A stretch of 64,000 bases of DNA. Source: Actinoplanes palleronii. GTDB taxonomy: Bacteria; Actinomycetota; Actinomycetes; Mycobacteriales; Micromonosporaceae. The DNA is taken from positions 1-64,000 of the forward strand of contig NZ_BOMS01000137.1 in assembly GCF_016862315.1 (NCBI RefSeq), written 5' to 3'. Below, piece after piece: positions 31,387 through 38,983 of the stretch. The notes beneath the pieces are model-generated. The model saw nothing but the letters and a program-made list of their open reading frames with translations, had not been told where the DNA came from and searched no databases. The translations under genes and the position numbers were made by a program. How positions within the stretch are numbered: position 1 is the stretch's first letter; each line of letters begins with the position of its first letter.

Positions 31387-31995
31387 TCAGGCGGCGTGGG
31401 GGATGGCGCGCAGGGCCAGGTCGACGGTGGTGTGGAGGGCCTCTCGGGGGGTGCCGGCGGTGGCGTGGACGGCGTTGCCCTCGCTGACGACCATGACGTA
31501 GCGGGCCAGCGCCACCGGATCGGTGCCGGGAGGCAGGTCGCCCTCTGCCGCCGCGCGGGTCAGGCGTTCGGCCATCAGGGCCTCGCCGGCCAGTCGGCTG
31601 GCGGCCAGGAACTGTGCGGTGTTGCCGTTGTCGCTGCCGCAGGCCAGGCCGCCCTGGATGGACAGGCAGCCGGCCGGGCGGTCGGGCTGAGTCAGCGCGT
31701 CGGCGTTGGAACGCAGGAACTTCTCGATCACCGCGTAGGCGGTGGGCTCGGCCAGCGCCTCCCGGGCATACGCCATGTCCTGCTCGGCGTAGCGGGCGAC
31801 CGCGCGCCGGAACAGCTCGTCCTTGTTGCCGTACGCGGCGTACATGCTGGTCCGGTTGATGCCCATGGCCTCGGTGAGGTCGGTCAGCGACGCGCCCTCG
31901 AAGCCGTTGCGCCAGAACACCTCGACCGCGCGGTCCAGGGCCGCGTCCGCGTCGAAGCCCCTCGGGCGACCGCGCTCACGTGTCTTCGCCGTCAT
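31387..31995 (-). CDS. TetR-family regulator (YcdC/AefR-like)
   Basis: A 202-residue repressor. RGRPRGFDADAALDRAVEVF, then GASLTDLTEAMGINRTSMYA and AAYGNKDELF form the DNA-binding domain; C-terminal PAGCLSIQGGLACGSDN contains the Cys-rich segment of the TetR_C_16/AefR-like class that responds to oxidants or aldehydes in some relatives. It is divergent from the F420-dependent oxidoreductase gene, with two related palindromes in between, so autorepression plus control of that gene is likely. Confidence 0.93.
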   Translation of the reverse strand: MTAKTRERGRPRGFDADAALDRAVEVFWRNGFEGASLTDLTEAMGINRTSMYAAYGNKDELFRRAVARYAEQDMAYAREALAEPTAYAVIEKFLRSNADALTQPDRPAGCLSIQGGLACGSDNGNTAQFLAASRLAGEALMAERLTRAAAEGDLPPGTDPVALARYVMVVSEGNAVHATAGTPREALHTTVDLALRAIPHAA

Positions 31996-32031
31996 CTCGG
32001 CGCCCCCTCCCGGGTGATCCAGCTCATCTTA

Positions 32032-32092
32032 ACCGATCGGTACAGAAATAAGCCGGCGTGTGCTAGCGTTCCTGATATCAGTACCGAGCGGT
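32032..32092. promoter_or_regulatory. Two TetR operators in the divergent promoter
   Basis: ACCGATCGGT (32032-32041) is a perfect 10-base palindrome and ACCGAGCGGT (32083-32092) a one-base variant. Each is followed by ta-c-a/g-gaaat, so the two sites share flanks in the same orientation. They are 51 bases apart between the TetR start at 31995 and the oxidoreductase start at 32114. Confidence 0.75.
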
Positions 32093-32113
32093 ACGGAAAT
32101 GGAAGTGCTGGTC

Positions 32114-33019
32114 ATGAGCAATCTAGGGCGGGTCGGCGTGTGGAGCATGGAGTTGCGCTCCGCCGGGCGGCCGCAGGTCCGGGACGCCGCGGCGGAACTC
32201 GGTGAACTCGGCTGGAACACCATCTGGTTACCCGGCCTGGACGGCGGTGGCGTGCTCGACGACGTCGATCACCTGCTGGGTGCGGCGCCGGGCAGCCGGG
32301 TGGTCACCGGCGTGCTCAACATCTGGGGGCAGTCGGCCGCTGCGCTGACCGGGCGGGTCGCCGAGCTCGACGCGAAATACGGGGCACGGACCGTGGTCGG
32401 GCTGGGCATCGGCAGTCCGGCCGGTGCCACCGCGCACGGGCAGGACTACGGCAAGCCGGTCACGTCGATGGCGCGTTACCTGGACGAGCTGACTCCGGGG
32501 CGCGAGCCCGGGACCGGGCGCGGCCGTGGGACCGACCGACAGCCCGGCCTGGGTGCCGACCGGCTGCTGCTCGGCGCGCTCGGGCCGAAGATGGTCGACC
32601 TGGCAGTGGCCCGCACGGGCGGGTGGCATCCGTTCCTGGTGACGCTGGCGTACGTCTCGGCGTACCGAAAAATGGTCGGACCGGAACCACTGATCGCGCC
32701 GCACCAAGCGGTCGTCCTGGACACCGATCAAAATCGGGCACGGGCGGCAGCCCGCGCCGGGATCGGCATGTTCCTGGGCTTTCCCACCTACCGCAACAAC
32801 CTGAAACGCCTGGGGTTCGGCGACGACGACCTGGTGCCCGGCGGCAGTGATCGGCTGATCGACGCGCTCGTCGCGCACGGCACGGCCGAGGACGTCGCCC
32901 GCCGCGTGCAGGACCACCTCGACGCCGGCGCCGATCACGTCGCCCTGCACGTGATCACCTCGGGTGGCTCCGGCCTGCCGCTCGCCCAGTGGCGCGAGCT
33001 GGCGTTCCTCAACCACTGA
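32114..33019 (+). CDS. LLM-class F420-dependent oxidoreductase
   Basis: A 301-residue luciferase-like protein. GRVGVWSMELRS at the N-terminus, then RTVVGLGIGSPAGATAHGQDYGKP, LGALGPKMVDLAVARTGGWH and GSDRLIDALVAHGTAEDVARRV are the segments of the MSMEG_4141-type F420-dependent family. It needs cofactor F420, which fits an actinobacterium. The region of residues 140-165 is Gly/Arg-rich and looser than in relatives. The ATG at 32114 is chosen; ATG 32099 is an alternative. It is divergent from a TetR that probably represses it, and followed by an SDR gene 87 bases downstream that may be coinduced. Confidence 0.9.
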   Translation: MSNLGRVGVWSMELRSAGRPQVRDAAAELGELGWNTIWLPGLDGGGVLDDVDHLLGAAPGSRVVTGVLNIWGQSAAALTGRVAELDAKYGARTVVGLGIGSPAGATAHGQDYGKPVTSMARYLDELTPGREPGTGRGRGTDRQPGLGADRLLLGALGPKMVDLAVARTGGWHPFLVTLAYVSAYRKMVGPEPLIAPHQAVVLDTDQNRARAAARAGIGMFLGFPTYRNNLKRLGFGDDDLVPGGSDRLIDALVAHGTAEDVARRVQDHLDAGADHVALHVITSGGSGLPLAQWRELAFLNH

Positions 33020-33106
33020 CCGCTTCCGAGATCAACTGACCGCAGCCGGGGTCACCAGGCCGCGGCCGAAGACAACCGACCGATTTTCAGCAAAGGAAGA
33101 CCCACC

Positions 33107-33856
33107 ATGTCTCAGTTCACCGGCAAGACCGCCCTCGTCACCGGCGCCACCTCGGGCATCGGCCTGGCCGCCGCCCGCCGCCTCGCCGCCGACGGCGCAC
33201 ACGTCTTCCTCACCGGGCGCCGTCAGGACGCCCTCGACGCCGCGGTCGCCGCGATCGGCGCCAACGCCACCGGTGTCCGCGCCGACGTGGCGAACCTCGA
33301 CGACCTGGAGCGGGTCGCCACCGCGATCCGTGAGCGGGGCGCCGGGCTCGACATCCTGTTCGCGAACGCCGGCGGTGGCGAGTTCGCCGCGCTCGGCGAG
33401 ATCACCTGGCAGCACTACGCCGACACGTTCAACACCAACGTCGGCGGCACGCTGTTCACCGTGCAGGCCGTGCTCCCGCTGCTCAACCGGGGCGCCTCGG
33501 TGATCCTGACCAGCTCCAACATCGACACCAAGGGCGCCGCGTCGTTCAGCGTCTACGCCGCGACCAAGGCCGCGCTGCGGTCGTTCACCCGCAGCTGGGC
33601 GGCCGAGCTGGTGGGCCGCGAGATCCGGGTCAACAGCATCGCGCCCGGACCGATCGAGACGCCCGGCCTGACCGGGCTCGCGCCCGACGCCGAGGCCGCC
33701 GAGCAGCTGCTCAAGGGCCTGGCCGCCGGGGTGCCGATGAACCGGCTGGGCCGGCCCGAGGAGATCGCCGACGCGGTGGTGTTCCTGGCGTCGAGCGCCA
33801 GCACGTTCATGACCGGCGCGGAGATCTACGTGGACGGCGGCGCCAGCCAGGTCTGA
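33107..33856 (+). CDS. Short-chain dehydrogenase/reductase
   Basis: A 249-residue classical SDR: TGATSGIG (12-19), NAGG (87-90), catalytic S136/S137, Y150 and K154 in the Y-x3-K motif, and the C-terminal SSASTFMTGAEIYVDGGASQ. It reduces or oxidises a small carbonyl or alcohol with NAD(P). AAAGGAAG lies before the ATG. It follows the F420 enzyme on the same strand. A truncated hydrolase remnant ends against it on the opposite strand. Confidence 0.93.
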   Translation: MSQFTGKTALVTGATSGIGLAAARRLAADGAHVFLTGRRQDALDAAVAAIGANATGVRADVANLDDLERVATAIRERGAGLDILFANAGGGEFAALGEITWQHYADTFNTNVGGTLFTVQAVLPLLNRGASVILTSSNIDTKGAASFSVYAATKAALRSFTRSWAAELVGREIRVNSIAPGPIETPGLTGLAPDAEAAEQLLKGLAAGVPMNRLGRPEEIADAVVFLASSASTFMTGAEIYVDGGASQV

Positions 33857-33990
33857 CCGGCAACGGTCAGGACGGCAGCAGGCGGATCGTCAGAGCCGAA
33901 GTGGTCGTAAGCAATGCCGATGCCGGGGTGCACACCGGCATCGGCCGTGCGGAAGACCACGTCCCGCTCCACCCGCGGGTCCGTGCTCAT
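33826..33990 (-). pseudogene. Truncated 5' end of an alpha/beta-hydrolase gene
   Basis: From ATG 33990 the minus strand encodes MSTDPRVERDVVFRTADAGV, then IAYDHFGSDDPPAAVLTVAG, matching the first 40 residues of alpha/beta hydrolases (the R-I-A-Y-D-H-F-G strand before the oxyanion region). The frame then runs into the antisense of the SDR gene and stops at 33826. Its ATG overlaps the stop of the XRE regulator gene (ATGA), so it was the second gene of that operon and has lost its 3' part. Confidence 0.6.
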
Positions 33991-34856
33991 GGGTTCCTCA
34001 CCTCGGTGGGCACGGCGGTCCAGCTGGCCAGCAGGTCGAGCGCCTCGCGGGACCTGCTGCCGGGCTCGGCGGTGTAGGCGTTGAGCCGCAGGCCGGGGTC
34101 GGTGGTCAGGTCCAGCGACTCGTAGGCCAGGGTCAGCGGGCCGACCTCCGGGTGGTGCATGTACTTGACCCCGCTGCGGTGCAGGCGCACGTTGTGCGCG
34201 GCCCACCAGGTCCGGAACACCTCACTGCGGGTGGACAACTCACCGATCAGGTCGGTCAGACCCCGATCGTACGGATCACGCCCCGCCTCGGCGCGCAGCA
34301 ACGCGACGGTATCCGCGGCCAGCTGCTCCCAGCCCACGTAGAACGTCTGCGCGGCCGGGTCGAGGAAGATGAACCGGGCGAGGTTGGGCACCGGAGCGGC
34401 CGTGGCGAACAGGGGCGCGAACACCGCGCGGCCGAGCTGGTTCGCGCCGAGCACGTCGAGCCGGCCGTTCCGGACGTACGCCGGAGCCATCGTCATCGCG
34501 TCGAGAAGAACCTGGACGCCGGGCCGCAACAGTGCGCCCGGCCTTCGTCTGCCGCGGCTCGCCGCGGCGCTGGTGTTGGCGGCCCGGGCCAGGTCGAACA
34601 GGTGGACCCGCTCGGCCTCGTCCAGCTGCAGGGCGCGCGCGAGGGCCTCGAGCACACTGTCCGAGACGCCGGAGAGGTTGCCCCGCTCGAGCCGGGTGTA
34701 ATAGTCGACGCTGACCCCGGCCAGCATCGCCACCTCCTCGCGGCGCAGCCCGCTGACCCGGCGGTGACCGCCGTAGTCGGGCAGACCGGCCCGCTCCGGG
34801 GTGATCTTCGCCCGGCGGGTGGTCAGGAAGTCGCGGATCTCGGTTCGGCTGTCCAC
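33987..34856 (-). CDS. XRE regulator with MmyB-like ligand domain
   Basis: A 289-residue protein: N-terminal HTH (RRVSGLRREEVAMLAGVSVD, YYTRLERGN) and a C-terminal MmyB-like/PAS-like ligand domain (FLDPAAQTFYVGWEQLAADT, LRAEAGRDPYDRGLTDLIGE, HHPEVGPLTLAYESLDL). Such regulators bind fatty-acid-like ligands and usually control a neighbouring dehydrogenase or hydrolase. GTG 34856 is the start; a 19-base element 36 bases upstream is identical to one placed at the same distance before the aldo/keto reductase gene at 42126. It was followed by a hydrolase gene, now truncated. Confidence 0.92.
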   Translation of the reverse strand: MDSRTEIRDFLTTRRAKITPERAGLPDYGGHRRVSGLRREEVAMLAGVSVDYYTRLERGNLSGVSDSVLEALARALQLDEAERVHLFDLARAANTSAAASRGRRRPGALLRPGVQVLLDAMTMAPAYVRNGRLDVLGANQLGRAVFAPLFATAAPVPNLARFIFLDPAAQTFYVGWEQLAADTVALLRAEAGRDPYDRGLTDLIGELSTRSEVFRTWWAAHNVRLHRSGVKYMHHPEVGPLTLAYESLDLTTDPGLRLNAYTAEPGSRSREALDLLASWTAVPTEVRNP

Positions 34857-34891
34857 CCCTGCGACGCTACGTCGGCGGCCGGGGATCAGGC

Positions 34892-34910
34892 AGGTACTGC
34901 CATTACCGGT
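34892..34910 (-). promoter_or_regulatory. 19-bp shared promoter element, copy 1
   Basis: ACCGGTAATGGCAGTACCT read on the minus strand. It contains GGTA-ATGGCAG-TACC symmetry and is identical to 42162-42180. The near edge is 36 bases from the start codon in both places. It is the likely operator of the XRE/MmyB regulator encoded here. Confidence 0.75.
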
Positions 34911-34957
34911 GTCCGTCGGCCCTACCGTGGCGCCGCGCGCCGCCACAGGATGCGGAG

Positions 34958-35545
34958 ATGACTCTCTACTGGTTGCCCCTCGGCGCGGGCGGCGCTCGCG
35001 TGGTGCGCTGGAGCGGCGCCTGCTACGAGACGATGAGTGCCCGCCGGGAGCACCGCGCTCCCCGCGACCTGTACCACTGCGCGCTGGCGGTCGGCGAGTA
35101 CGTGATCGAGATGGCCCCGGTCTGGAGTCTGCGCGAGCCGAACCGCGGGGTGGTCGCCGAGGGGCCGGTCGGACTGCGGTGGCTGGGCCGGTCCGCGCTG
35201 TTCCGTTACGAGGTGCGGCGCTGGCGTCACGGCCGGATCCCGGACGCCGCGTTCGCCGTCGGCGGTCCCGTGCCGCTGAGCACCGACCCGGAGCTGGCCG
35301 CTCGGCTGCTCGCGCTGGTGCCGTCGTTCCCGACGGCGACCTGGGGCCGCGACGAGCTCGGCACTGGCGACATGTGGAACTCCAACTCGCTGATCTCCTG
35401 GCTGCTGACCCGGGCCGGCTACCCGGCCGGTGACGTACCGCTGCCGGTCGGCGGGCGCGCCCCCGGCTGGTCCGCCGGCCGTGTCGTGGCGTTAACGGGT
35501 GGCTCGCGGGGGCCGGTTCGGCCAGGATCGGAGCATGACAACTGA
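34958..35545 (+). CDS. Hypothetical protein
   Basis: A 195-residue soluble protein beginning MTLYWLPLGAGGARVVRWSG. It contains DLYHCALAVGEYVIEMAPVW and, near the C-terminus, GTGDMWNSNSLISWLLTRAG, segments reminiscent of NlpC-like or PPPDE-type papain-fold proteins (a Cys/His pair after a strand, then N-S-N-S-x-x-x-W). I judge a cysteine-peptidase-like fold possible but unproven. It is divergent from the XRE regulator and overlaps the DinB-like gene by 11 bases, so the two are cotranscribed. Confidence 0.75.
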   Translation: MTLYWLPLGAGGARVVRWSGACYETMSARREHRAPRDLYHCALAVGEYVIEMAPVWSLREPNRGVVAEGPVGLRWLGRSALFRYEVRRWRHGRIPDAAFAVGGPVPLSTDPELAARLLALVPSFPTATWGRDELGTGDMWNSNSLISWLLTRAGYPAGDVPLPVGGRAPGWSAGRVVALTGGSRGPVRPGSEHDN

Positions 35546-36095
35546 GCGAGTGGTCGGCTACAACGGCAGCTGGGTGAAGCCCGAGGACGATCCGCGGGCC
35601 ACCGAGAGCCCGGACGGTGAGCTGGCGACGATCCGGCTCTACCTGACCAACTACCGGCTCACGTTGGACCTGAAGTGCCAGGGCCTGACCCCGGAGCAGC
35701 TGGCCACCCGGTCGGTGCCGCCGTCCACGATGAGCCTGCTCGGGCTGGTCCGGCACATGGCCCAGGTCGAGCACGGCTGGTTCCGGCGGTCCCTGCAAGG
35801 TCTGCACGACGAAGCACGGCCGTACTGGTCCGACGACAACAAGGATCTCGACTTCGACGGCGCGGTGGCGGATGCGGCCGTGGTCGAGGACGCGTTCGCC
35901 AGCTGGCGGGAGCAGATCGCGTCCGCCGACCGGTGGCTGGACGAGCTGACCGACCTCGGCGCTTTCGTGGTGATGCCCGGCGGCGACCGGTACACCGTCC
36001 GCGACATCCTGATCCACATGGTCGAGGAGTACGCCCGGCACGCCGGGCACGCCGACCTGCTGCGCGAGTGCATCGACGGCCGCACCGGCCAGTGA
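35535..36095 (+). CDS. DinB-family protein (DUF664)
   Basis: A 186-residue protein. TIRLYLTNYRLTLDLKCQGL and SLLGLVRHMAQVEHGWFRRS hold the first helices of the four-helix DinB bundle with the metal-ligand His of HMAQVEHGW; RDILIHMVEEYARHAGHADL has the third His. This is the DUF664/mycothiol-dependent-like DinB family, which uses a metal site to activate a thiol. ATG 35535 has GGATCGGAGC upstream. The role may be in thiol-dependent detoxification, consistent with actinobacterial mycothiol, but no substrate is shown. Confidence 0.9.
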   Translation: MTTERVVGYNGSWVKPEDDPRATESPDGELATIRLYLTNYRLTLDLKCQGLTPEQLATRSVPPSTMSLLGLVRHMAQVEHGWFRRSLQGLHDEARPYWSDDNKDLDFDGAVADAAVVEDAFASWREQIASADRWLDELTDLGAFVVMPGGDRYTVRDILIHMVEEYARHAGHADLLRECIDGRTGQ

Positions 36096-36184
36096 CCGCG
36101 GGCTGCTGCTCGCGGTCACGCTGATCGGCGCCCGGCCGCGGGTGGCCGCGGAACCCGCGCCGGCCGGGATCCTATGATCACCGG

Positions 36185-37168
36185 ATGTTCGGACGCTCCC
36201 GCAAGCCGTTCCTCCCGGATCTCGACCCCGGCCAGGCTGACCTGTACATGCGCAACGCGCGCGACCGGGCGTTACGCGGTGACTGGCCGGCCGCCCTGCA
36301 CCTGCTGCAGAGCACCGGGCGGGACTGGGAGCTGCGCAGCCGGCGGCTCGCGGTGCTCGGGATCGCGGCCGGGCACCACCCGCACTGGGTGCACACGTGG
36401 GAGGCGACAGTGCCCGGCGACGCGACAGTCGCGATCCTGCGGGCCGAAGGCCTGACCGAGCTGGCCGGTCAGGCGCGGGGCGGCGCGTCCGCGCGGAACA
36501 CCAGTCCGGAGCAGTTCCATGAGTTCCACCGGCTGTCCGCCCTCGCGGCCGAGGCCGGGCAGCGGGCCGTGGAGCTCAACCCGGACGATCCGTACCCGTG
36601 GGTGACCAGGCTGGACGCGATGTTCGCCAACGGGCGTCAGCACCGCGAGGAGTTCGACACGGCGCTGGGCGAGGCGCTGGCGCGCGATGAGTTCCACTTC
36701 GAGGCGCACCTGATGGCGGTGTCGTTCCGCTGCCAGAAGTGGTTCGGTTCGCACGAGGAGATGTTCGCGGCGGCCCGTGAACCGGCCGCCGCCGCGCCGC
36801 CCGGTTCGTCGGTGACCCTGCTGCCGCTGCTGGCCCATTTCGAGTACGCGCTGCGTGAATACGGATTCGAGTCCCGTGCCGAGTCGCTCGCCGCGAAGAC
36901 GGACTACTTCCGCCGCCCCGAAGTGATCCAGGAGATCGAGTGGTGCGCGGGCAAATGGCGCGCGGCCGGCGAGCCTCGCCTGATCGGACGGGGTGTCACG
37001 CTGCGGCACTGGCTGGCGCTCGCCAACCACCTGGCCGACCGGGACCGCGCCGGCACCAAGGCGCTGCTCGCGCAGATCGGGCCGTATCTCGGGAGCACAC
37101 CGGCGTACGGATACTTCTGGATGGAGCAGGCCGCCGGCTTCGAAGCGGTCTCACGATGGGTCCGGTGA
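36185..37168 (+). CDS. DUF4034-like protein
   Basis: A 327-residue helical protein. Repeated helix pairs (MRNARDRALRGDWPAALHLL, LAAEAGQRAVELNPDDPYPW, FHFEAHLMAVSFRCQKWFGS) give it a TPR-like solenoid character, and the overall reading resembles DUF4034 proteins of actinobacteria. It has no signal peptide and no catalytic motif. Two flanking genes are unrelated. Function unknown; possibly a protein-interaction scaffold. Confidence 0.75.
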   Translation: MFGRSRKPFLPDLDPGQADLYMRNARDRALRGDWPAALHLLQSTGRDWELRSRRLAVLGIAAGHHPHWVHTWEATVPGDATVAILRAEGLTELAGQARGGASARNTSPEQFHEFHRLSALAAEAGQRAVELNPDDPYPWVTRLDAMFANGRQHREEFDTALGEALARDEFHFEAHLMAVSFRCQKWFGSHEEMFAAAREPAAAAPPGSSVTLLPLLAHFEYALREYGFESRAESLAAKTDYFRRPEVIQEIEWCAGKWRAAGEPRLIGRGVTLRHWLALANHLADRDRAGTKALLAQIGPYLGSTPAYGYFWMEQAAGFEAVSRWVR

Positions 37169-37205
37169 CCGATCACGCATGATCATCCGGGTGGGCGGGT
37201 AGAGC

Positions 37206-37442
37206 ATGCCTGTGACCTCGGACGAAGCAACTCGCCGGCAGCGGACCACCGCCGCCATGCACGACACCGCCGACCAGTTGGAGATCACCGAGGCGATGCT
37301 GCACCGCAGCGCGGAGGAATCGCCCGATCCGGCCACCCGAGCCCGGCTGCACGCCCTCGGCGACCGGGTGACCGCGCGGGCCAAGGAGATCGGCCGGCGC
37401 GCCGACCGGCTGGTGCGGCGAGCGCCGGACACGACGATCTGA
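37206..37442 (+). CDS. Small helical protein
   Basis: A 78-residue, highly charged helical protein (TTAAMHDTADQLEITEAMLH, then RSAEESPDPATRARLHALGD), with heptad-like spacing. No family is recognised. A recurring actinobacterial type of 70-90 residue stress-associated helical proteins has the same look. It lies 38 bases after the DUF4034-like gene and converges with the HAD gene 6 bases away. Confidence 0.65.
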   Translation: MPVTSDEATRRQRTTAAMHDTADQLEITEAMLHRSAEESPDPATRARLHALGDRVTARAKEIGRRADRLVRRAPDTTI

Positions 37443-37447
37443 AGCGG

Positions 37448-37930
37448 TCAGGTCCGGCCGTCGCGCTCCTGCGCCTGCCGCAGCGTCTTGGCATGCGGGA
37501 CCCAGTCGGCCAGCTGCACCGGATGCCCGTCGCGCCGTAGTCGCGCGACCACCTCCGGATCGTCGTCGACCACCACCGCCACGGTCCCGCCGGCGGCCAG
37601 CCGGCGCAGCCGATCACTCTTGTAGTCGCGCGCCGCCCGCCGATCATTATCGGGCCGCATCAGCAGCCGTCCGGCAGGTAGCCCGTGGTCGGCGAACCAG
37701 CGTTCGGTCACCACCCGCAGCCGCTCCGGGCGCCCGGTCAGCCAGACCAGTCGATGGTCACGGACATAGCGGTGCACCAGGTCCAGCCCGGGCTGCAACG
37801 GCTCGTCACGGTCGGCGGCGGCGAAGAACGCCTGCCAGTTCTTCGGCCGGCTCGCGAGATGCTTCAGCCGATGGCGAACGTCGGCAACCACCCCATCCAC
37901 ATCAAAAACGGCCAGCGGTACATCAGACAT
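37448..37930 (-). CDS. HAD-family protein (polynucleotide-kinase 3'-phosphatase-like)
   Basis: A 160-residue HAD protein: FDVDGVVADVRHRL gives the D10-x-D12 nucleophile motif, VWLTGRPERLRVVTERWFAD motif II with a Thr-Gly-Arg pair, then KSDRL and VVVDDDPEVVARLRRDGHPV as motifs III/IV. The short cap and the TGRPE wording resemble phosphatases of the T4 Pnkp/acid-phosphatase group rather than sugar phosphatases. It may act on nucleotides or nucleic-acid ends. The ATG at 37930 is the obvious start. A dispersed 57-bp repeat module lies upstream. Confidence 0.85.
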   Translation of the reverse strand: MSDVPLAVFDVDGVVADVRHRLKHLASRPKNWQAFFAAADRDEPLQPGLDLVHRYVRDHRLVWLTGRPERLRVVTERWFADHGLPAGRLLMRPDNDRRAARDYKSDRLRRLAAGGTVAVVVDDDPEVVARLRRDGHPVQLADWVPHAKTLRQAQERDGRT

Positions 37931-37965
37931 GCCCCCATCCTCCCGGACCGCGCAACAGCATTTTT

Positions 37966-38022
37966 GGTACGAATGCCGAGCGTCCGTCCGTAGGCCACGA
38001 GCCGCGTCCCGCCCGTGAGGCC
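37966..38022. repeat. 57-bp dispersed repeat module, copy 2
   Basis: It is the same length as the copies at 1262-1318 and 39577-39633 (inverted) and begins ggtacgaatgccgagcgtcc. It is preceded by a T-run (ttttt at 37961-37965). No hairpin of the ggctgg family follows it here, so the module occurs alone. Confidence 0.75.
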
Positions 38023-38097
38023 GCCGCGAGACCGTCCCGGCGCGAGGTCGCGGCCGCGCCCGTTTACGATGACGGTCTCCACCGGGGGTGACTGCGA

Positions 38098-38120
38098 TGG
38101 ACATGCGGCGGGCGTCGTGA
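38098..38120 (+). CDS. Possible leader peptide MDMRRAS
   Basis: ATG 38098 opens a seven-codon frame (MDMRRAS) whose TGA overlaps the GTG start of the AraC gene (GTGA at 38117-38120). A G-rich stretch (gggggtg) lies 6 bases upstream. Translational coupling through a tiny leader would explain why the AraC GTG has no Shine-Dalgarno of its own. Evidence is positional only. Confidence 0.35.
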
Positions 38121-38572
38121 GCCGGGAGACCGAGGTGCTCAACCGGCGGCTGCTGCGGGCGCGGGACGCCATCGACCGCGGGTTTGCCCGGCCGCTCGAC
38201 GTGCGGGCCATCGCGGCGGTCGCGCACCTCTCCCCGGCCCATTTCAGCCGCTGCTTCCGGGACGCGTTCGGGGAGACACCGCACCGCTACCTGCAGCGGC
38301 GACGGGTCGAGCGTTCGATGTTCCTGCTGCGCGAGACCGGGCGCAGCGTCACCGAGATCTGCTTCGAGGTGGGTTTCGCCAGCCTCGGCACCTTCAGCCG
38401 GACGTTCCGGGTGATCGTCGGGGAAACGCCGTCGGGCTACCGGCGGGGGAACGGGCCGGTGGTCGTGCCCGGCTGTGTGCAGATGGCGCAGTTTCGGATA
38501 AGCAGCGGCCCGGCGACCGGTTCTAGCCTGGGCGACGGTCCGGAATCGTCGGCAAAGGAGAACGCGACGTGA
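38117..38572 (+). CDS. AraC-family regulator (short)
   Basis: A 151-residue protein that is essentially just the double-HTH AraC domain: LDVRAIAAVAHLSPAHFSRC, then FRDAFGETPHRYLQRRRVER, and SVTEICFEVGFASLGTFSRT. No N-terminal ligand domain is present; the C-terminus adds a short Ser/Gly tail. GTG 38117 is the probable start, a longer frame from 38015 being low-complexity. Stop TGA and the VOC gene GTG overlap (GTGA), so both proteins are cotranslated; the VOC protein is the regulator's natural partner, probably as ligand-binder. Confidence 0.9.
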   Translation: MSRETEVLNRRLLRARDAIDRGFARPLDVRAIAAVAHLSPAHFSRCFRDAFGETPHRYLQRRRVERSMFLLRETGRSVTEICFEVGFASLGTFSRTFRVIVGETPSGYRRGNGPVVVPGCVQMAQFRISSGPATGSSLGDGPESSAKENAT

Positions 38573-38979
38573 TCACCACGCTGAACGTGACGTCCATCTA
38601 CGTTCTTGACAAGGACGAGGCGCTGGACTTCTACGTGGACAAACTCGGTTTGGAGAAGGGCAATGACGTGCGGCAGGGCGACTACCGCTGGCTGACCGTC
38701 CGGGTCCCGGGTACGACCGGCACCGAGATCGCTCTGGAACAGCCGGGCGCCCCGCTGCACGACGAGGCGACCGCGGAGCAGCTACGCGAGCTGATCAGCA
38801 AGGGTGCGTTGACCGGCCTGGTATTCACGACCGACGACGCGTACAAGCTGTTCGAAACCCTGAGGCAGCGCGGCGTTACGGACTTCACCCAGGAGCCCAC
38901 GAAGCACTTCTACGGCGTCGACCTGGGCCTGCGCGACCCGTCCGGCAACCCGATCCGCATCGTCCAGCAGGGCGGATGA
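38569..38979 (+). CDS. VOC/glyoxalase-like protein
   Basis: A 136-residue single VOC domain: TSIYVLDKDEALDFYVDKLG, VFTTDDAYKLFETLRQRGVT, and FYGVDLGLRDPSGNPIRIVQ. The last motif has the D-P-S-G-N of bleomycin-resistance/glyoxalase II-like proteins. AAAGGAG lies 8 bases before the GTG start, which overlaps the AraC stop. Binding or conversion of a small molecule sensed by the AraC protein is likely; the substrate is unknown. Confidence 0.92.
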   Translation: MITTLNVTSIYVLDKDEALDFYVDKLGLEKGNDVRQGDYRWLTVRVPGTTGTEIALEQPGAPLHDEATAEQLRELISKGALTGLVFTTDDAYKLFETLRQRGVTDFTQEPTKHFYGVDLGLRDPSGNPIRIVQQGG

Positions 38980-38983
38980 CCGC

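Noticed and set aside
33987..36119. A 710-codon minus frame beginning far upstream of the XRE regulator
   Set aside because: Only the last 289 codons look like protein; the rest is antisense of the hypothetical and DinB-like genes. The conserved 36-bp promoter spacing supports GTG 34856.
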